Assembly (NCBI GenBank): GCA_000433035.1
Contig: FR890814.1
Span: 240,670 to 249,624 of the forward strand
Direction: 5' to 3'
DNA: 8,955 bases
Origin: Staphylococcus sp. CAG:324
GTDB lineage: Bacteria; Bacillota_I; Bacilli_A; ML615J-28; CAG-313
In this document: positions 6,166 to 8,955 of the stretch, piece after piece
How the letters are laid out: every line of letters starts with the position of its first letter
Numbering within the stretch: position 1 is the stretch's first letter
Notes under the pieces: model-generated
What the model was told of the DNA's origin: nothing
The model's database searches: none
Seen by the model: only the letters and a program-made list of their open reading frames with translations
Made by a program: the position numbers and the translations under genes

Positions 6166-6933
6166 TTAACAATGTTCTTTGGCACAATTTTCTCCGCTAC
6201 AACTATGATTATGTCCGCTATGATTTTCATGGTTATTACACTTTACATCTGGATTATACTCTAAAGTTCCTTTGACATATGCTTCCACAACTTCATCAGC
6301 TTTCCCAGTTACACCACCAAAAAAAGATATATTTGCATTCATCAAGGCGGCTTGAGCTCCCCCACCAATACCACCACAAATTAGTACATCAACCTTATTA
6401 TTTTTCAAAAAAGTTGCTAAAGCTCCATGACCATAGCCAGTGGTAGATAAGATTTTTGAAGATACTATTTTCTTATCTTCTATTTCATAAATTTTCACCT
6501 CTTCTGTGTGACCAAAATGTTGAAATACATTTCCATTTTCATAAGTAACTGCTATAAAAGTTTTCATATTATTTAGACCTTTCTTTTCATTTTTTAGATT
6601 TAGAAGTTGACACTTTTTGCCACAACCATGTTTGCAACCACTTTGATAGTACTCACACAATTGATACTCTCCACCTTCAATTATGATTTGTTTGCCATTA
6701 ACAAGTGCGTCAGCAATTATTTTTCTAGCTTTATCATACATTGATTGCACAGTTGTTCTAGCAACTTGCATTTGTTCTGCACATTCAAGTTGCGTAAGTG
6801 ACTCAAAATCAATCAATCTAATTACCTCAAATTCATCAACTGTTAGTGTAACCTTTTCATTATTATTTATACAATTAAATCTTTTAAATTTTGGTTCTTG
6901 ACAAATAAATCTTTTCTTAAATGGTCTAGGCAT
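6166..6933 (-). CDS. DUF134 helix-turn-helix protein fused to a NifX/NifB-like cluster-binding domain
   Basis: 255 residues with two recognisable parts. Residues 1-95 are a DUF134 domain: the MPRPFKKR start, a TLTVDEFEVIRLIDFESLTQ core, and a sigma-70-region-4-like helix-turn-helix at about 45-75. A short cysteine cluster follows (C93, C100, C104, C108). Residues 123-230 are a NifX/NafY/NifB-C-type domain (dinitrogenase iron-molybdenum cofactor family) with FQHFGHTEEVKIYEI, GHGALATFL and VLICGGIGGGAQAAL. The tail (232-255) carries four Cys and five His. No nif gene is nearby, so nitrogen fixation is not implied; this family is common in anaerobes as small metal-cluster-binding proteins. A metal- or cluster-responsive transcription regulator is a reasonable inference. 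ATG 6933 has AAGGAGA (6941-6947) ahead of it. A possible second start at Met123 (6565-6567) follows a GAAAGG. Confidence 0.88.
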   Translation of the reverse strand: MPRPFKKRFICQEPKFKRFNCINNNEKVTLTVDEFEVIRLIDFESLTQLECAEQMQVARTTVQSMYDKARKIIADALVNGKQIIIEGGEYQLCEYYQSGCKHGCGKKCQLLNLKNEKKGLNNMKTFIAVTYENGNVFQHFGHTEEVKIYEIEDKKIVSSKILSTTGYGHGALATFLKNNKVDVLICGGIGGGAQAALMNANISFFGGVTGKADEVVEAYVKGTLEYNPDVKCNNHENHSGHNHSCSGENCAKEHC

Positions 6934-6954
6934 AAAGTTTTCTCCTTTAATATG

Positions 6955-6983
6955 ATTTTACTCTTATTTATGACATATGTCAA
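6955..6983 (-). promoter_or_regulatory. Sigma-A promoter of the DUF134-NifX gene
   Basis: On the minus strand, TTGACA (6978-6983) and TAAAAT (6955-6960) are separated by 17 bases. The start of transcription should fall about 15 bases upstream of the start codon, leaving a short leader that holds little more than the ribosome site. Confidence 0.8.
6971..6982. promoter_or_regulatory. Perfect 12-bp palindrome (candidate operator) overlapping the -35 box
   Basis: TGACATATGTCA is its own reverse complement and covers five of the six bases of the -35 element of the DUF134-NifX promoter. A bound dimeric regulator would block RNA polymerase. The DUF134 protein is the obvious candidate, but no binding motif for it is known to me. 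Confidence 0.55.
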
Positions 6984-7144
6984 TAATTATGTATTTTTAA
7001 TATTTATAATTCTATTTTTCACTATCATTCTTATGTTTCTTAAGTCAAGATAACAAATAAAATTAACTGATATCCTTTGTTGTATTATTTAGTATTCATT
7101 ACATTCTTTATCAATTTTTTCATCACTTTATAAAATTATAATAG

Positions 7145-7173
7145 TTTACTTATACTTATACAAGTGGTATAAT
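7145..7173 (+). promoter_or_regulatory. Promoter of the CHR transporter pair, with extended -10
   Basis: A perfect TATAAT (7168-7173) is preceded by TGG, giving an extended -10, and lies 17 bases after TTTACT (7145-7150, four of six consensus bases). Transcription near 7180 leaves a leader of about 140 bases. Confidence 0.7.
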
Positions 7174-7240
7174 AAATTCAATTACAAAATTATATAGGAT
7201 TTTACGTATAATTGTAAACATATTAGATTATTACTAAAAC

Positions 7241-7268
7241 ATAAACGAGAAAAACTCTTAGCGTTTAT
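7241..7268 (+). promoter_or_regulatory. Inverted repeat in the CHR leader (hairpin or operator)
   Basis: ATAAACG (7241-7247) and CGTTTAT (7262-7268) are exact reverse complements around a 14-base centre that contains a further GAG/CTC pairing. It lies in the 5' leader, about 40 bases before the ribosome site. It is not followed by a T run, so it is not a simple terminator. A regulator site or an RNA structure are both possible. Confidence 0.45.
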
Positions 7269-7320
7269 AGATATAATGATTTGTAAGATACAATTACTTT
7301 AGTCTCAAGGAGGAAAATAA

Positions 7321-7884
7321 GTGATGAATATTTATCTAGATTTATTTTTAACATTTTTAAAATTAGGAGCAACTACCTTTGGTGGTGGTTATGCAATGAT
7401 TGCTCAATTAAATGACATTGTAGTGAAAAAAAAGAGGTGGATGACTAATGATGAATTGCTAGAAATATGTGGCATTGCCGAGTCTACCCCTGGCCCTATT
7501 GCAATTAACCTTGCAACTTTTATTGGCTATAAAAAAGGAAAATTATTGGGTAGTATGCTTTCAACTCTTGGTGTAATATTTCCTGCTTTTTTATTCATAT
7601 TTATAATTAGTTTGTTTTTAAACAAATTAATGGAAAACCTCTATGTCCAATATGCCTTTGTAGGAATAAAATGTGCTGTCGCTTATTTAATAACCAAAGC
7701 AGGGATAGATATGTTTATAAAAATGAAGAAAAATATATGGCAAAAAATCATTATTATAAGTGTAATATTCATAATGGTTCTTCTAGATTTATTTGCTTTA
7801 AACTTTTCTTCAATATTTTTAATTTTAATTGGAGCAGTACTCGGTATTATATTATCAATGATAAAGGAAAGGAAAACATTATAA
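7321..7884 (+). CDS. Short CHR-family (chromate transporter) protein, first of a pair
   Basis: 187 residues, a single-domain member of the CHR (ChrA) superfamily. Family marks are TTFGGGYAMIAQL (18-30) and GIAESTPGPIAINLATFIGY (51-70). Hydrophobic segments follow at about 78-100, 110-127, 142-160 and 163-180, so it is a membrane protein. Full-length ChrA proteins (about 400 residues) are tandem duplications of this unit. Short forms are encoded as adjacent pairs that work together, as shown for chromate resistance with the Bacillus subtilis pair. The physiological substrate in an organism not exposed to chromate could be another oxyanion. The start is GTG 7321, seven bases after AAGGAGG (7307-7313); ATG 7324 is a close alternative. 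Its stop overlaps the next start. Confidence 0.9.
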   Translation: MMNIYLDLFLTFLKLGATTFGGGYAMIAQLNDIVVKKKRWMTNDELLEICGIAESTPGPIAINLATFIGYKKGKLLGSMLSTLGVIFPAFLFIFIISLFLNKLMENLYVQYAFVGIKCAVAYLITKAGIDMFIKMKKNIWQKIIIISVIFIMVLLDLFALNFSSIFLILIGAVLGIILSMIKERKTL

Positions 7885-8453
7885 TGGAGCTACTTCTTTT
7901 ATTTTTCGAATTTTTGAAAATTGGTTTTTTTACAATTGGTGGTGGATATGCAATGATTCCACTATTAAAAGAAACAGTTTTAAAATATGGTTGGCTAAGC
8001 GAAACTCAATTCTACAATTTTATTGGTATTTGTGAATCAACTCCAGGACCTATTGCAATTAATATGGCTACCTATATCGGTTCAATTCATTCTGGTTTTC
8101 TCGGTTCACTCGTGGCAACTATTGGAGTAACTCTTCCCTCTTTTATTATCATTCTTTTAATTGCTAAATTTTTTACTCATATTATGGATAACAAATATGT
8201 TAAGTTTGCCTTTTTAGGAATAAATAGTGTCGTTCTTGGTTTAATTCTTTCTACTGGACTCATTTTACTTGCAAAGTCAATAGGATATATAAATTTATCA
8301 TCCTTTCAATTTAATCTTGCTTCAATGATTATTTTGTTTATTATTATGACTATTTCATTCATAGTAAAAAAAATATTTAAGAAAAATCTTAATGCGATAT
8401 TTACCATTTTAATATGTGCTATTTTAGGAATTATAGTTTGTAGTTTAATCTAA
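7884..8453 (+). CDS. Short CHR-family (chromate transporter) protein, second of a pair
   Basis: 189 residues, the partner of the preceding gene. It repeats the same family marks: FTIGGGYAMIPLLKE (16-30) and GICESTPGPIAINMATYIG (48-66). Hydrophobic segments at about 73-98, 107-130, 146-162 and 171-188 indicate an integral membrane protein. It is related to its neighbour but clearly diverged, as expected for the two halves of a heterodimeric transporter; short CHR pairs are reported to sit in opposite orientations. The start ATG at 7884-7886 shares its A with the upstream TAA stop (TAATG), so translation is coupled. The frame is open further upstream to 7671, but that stretch lies inside the first gene, has no family similarity and no ribosome site. 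I see no clear terminator after it. Confidence 0.9.
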   Translation: MELLLLFFEFLKIGFFTIGGGYAMIPLLKETVLKYGWLSETQFYNFIGICESTPGPIAINMATYIGSIHSGFLGSLVATIGVTLPSFIIILLIAKFFTHIMDNKYVKFAFLGINSVVLGLILSTGLILLAKSIGYINLSSFQFNLASMIILFIIMTISFIVKKIFKKNLNAIFTILICAILGIIVCSLI

Positions 8454-8835
8454 ACCAATTGCTATTTACTTGAAATCTACCTTTATCTATCTTTGATAAT
8501 CCTCTTATATTATTATAATTCACTCATTTAGTTTATACTATATCAAATATTTTTTAACTTATAATACTTAGGATATCTCTATTGCATTTCCTATGTATTT
8601 TTTTTAACCTACTTTAAATTGTACTTAATGAAAACAAACTTCTTTTCTTGTTTTTTAGTTTATCAGTATGGGACATTCACCATTTGTTAAAAGGTATCTC
8701 CACTTACATATCTTCTAAATATACTTTCTACTATGTGTTCTCATTTAATATTACAACATACTATCCTTTACTTTATCCTATTCTAATATTATTTTATAAT
8801 AAATAATGACTTTATCCTCTTGATAGCACTTCTTA
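8454..8835. other. AT-rich intergenic stretch without recognisable gene
   Basis: No protein-coding, RNA or strong hairpin signal is visible on either strand. A 20-codon frame at 8628-8690 has no ribosome site. It could be degraded sequence or simply spacer next to an insertion. Confidence 0.6.
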
Positions 8836-8897
8836 TCACTTCACTTTATATTAATGAAAATAATAAGACTTTAATTACTGATATAAAAGTGAAGTGA
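8836..8897. repeat. 12-bp perfect inverted repeat (TCACTTCACTTT / AAAGTGAAGTGA)
   Basis: Arms at 8836-8847 and 8886-8897 match exactly, and with one bulged base the pairing extends through ATAT on each side. The 38 bases between the arms are AT-rich. The right arm overlaps the GTGAAC half of a second hairpin (8894-8899 with GTTCAC 8908-8913), so the two structures exclude each other. Confidence 0.7.
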
Positions 8898-8955
8898 ACC
8901 CCATTTAGTTCACACATAAAATAAGTCTTATGTCTAAATAAAAGGAAGAGATTAT
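8890..8955 (+). mobile_element. Possible left end of an IS3-family (IS150-like) insertion sequence, cut by window edge
   Basis: From 8890 the sequence reads TGAAGTGAACCCCATTTAG, then TTCACAC. From memory this resembles IS150-group terminal repeats, which share a block of the form ACCCCA..AGTT..AC and begin with TG. About 50 bases later AAAGGAAGAG (8941-8950) is a good ribosome site and the window ends in ATTAT, so a start codon may follow immediately, as orfA does in such elements. No transposase sequence is inside the window, so this is tentative; the leader of an ordinary gene is the alternative. Confidence 0.4.

Noticed and set aside
6683..6901. Plus-strand open frame of 72 codons inside the DUF134 region
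   Set aside because: It is antisense to a conserved domain, with no initiation signal.
6166..6933. Evidence for nitrogen fixation from the NifX-like domain
   Set aside because: The family is common in non-fixing anaerobes and no nif structural or cofactor genes are in the window.
7043..7048. TTGACT on the minus strand as a second promoter for the DUF134-NifX gene
   Set aside because: Only a weak GATAGT lies at -10 distance, and a far better promoter is closer to the gene.
7671..7883. N-terminal extension of the second CHR protein
   Set aside because: It lies wholly inside the first CHR gene in another frame. The family similarity starts exactly at the TAATG overlap (7884).
8628..8690. 20-codon open frame in the right-hand intergenic stretch
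   Set aside because: No ribosome site, no promoter and no recognisable peptide type.
8836..8955. CRISPR-like or tandem repeat array
   Set aside because: The repeats are inverted pairs of different sequences, not a regularly spaced direct-repeat series.

Overview
This 8,955-base window is very AT-rich and comes from a low-GC Firmicute. The likeliest source is an Erysipelotrichia/Coprobacillus-type or Clostridia-type gut bacterium. This rests on base composition, strong AGGAGG-type ribosome sites, clean sigma-A promoters (TTGACA-N17-TATAAT) and the families present: PotA with an enlarged helical domain, a cytoplasmic-looking cysteine-rich vWA protein, and a DUF134-NifX fusion. All eight complete genes stop with TAA or TAG. 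Tryptophan is always TGG, so there is no sign of the Mollicutes UGA=Trp code. The species assignment is inference only.

Layout. (1) 1-2118, minus strand: a polyamine-uptake operon, read right to left as promoter, XRE-cupin regulator, PotA ATPase, PotB permease. PotB runs off the left edge and overlaps potA by 14 bases. (2) 2155-4295, minus strand: a two-gene unit made of a short methylguanine-DNA methyltransferase-type protein and a two-transmembrane NUDIX-domain protein. It has a good promoter at 4267-4295 and a terminator at 2157-2197. The membrane-NUDIX architecture resembles the transmembrane-NUDIX effectors of CBASS anti-phage systems, but no nucleotidyltransferase gene lies beside it. 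(3) 4439-5930, plus strand: a single 461-residue von Willebrand A protein with an intact MIDAS, no export signal and 12 cysteines. A perfect inverted repeat sits just after its -10 box and a terminator follows the gene. (4) 6123-6983, minus strand: a DUF134 helix-turn-helix protein fused to a NifX-like metal-cluster-binding domain with a His/Cys tail. A perfect 12-bp palindrome overlaps its -35 box. (5) 7145-8453, plus strand: a translationally coupled pair of short chromate-transporter (CHR) family proteins, divergent from the DUF134-NifX gene, with a 140-nt structured leader. (6) 8454-8955: no gene. The last 120 bases hold nested inverted repeats and what looks like the left end of an IS3-family element or the leader of a gene starting just past the window.

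How the parts fit: the polyamine operon is self-contained and probably autoregulated. The methyltransferase and membrane-NUDIX genes are probably co-transcribed, but a functional link is not shown. The DUF134-NifX protein is a plausible autoregulator and could also act on the divergent CHR promoter; this is inference from position. The 192 bases at 5931-6122, between two convergent terminators, hold nothing I can recognise.
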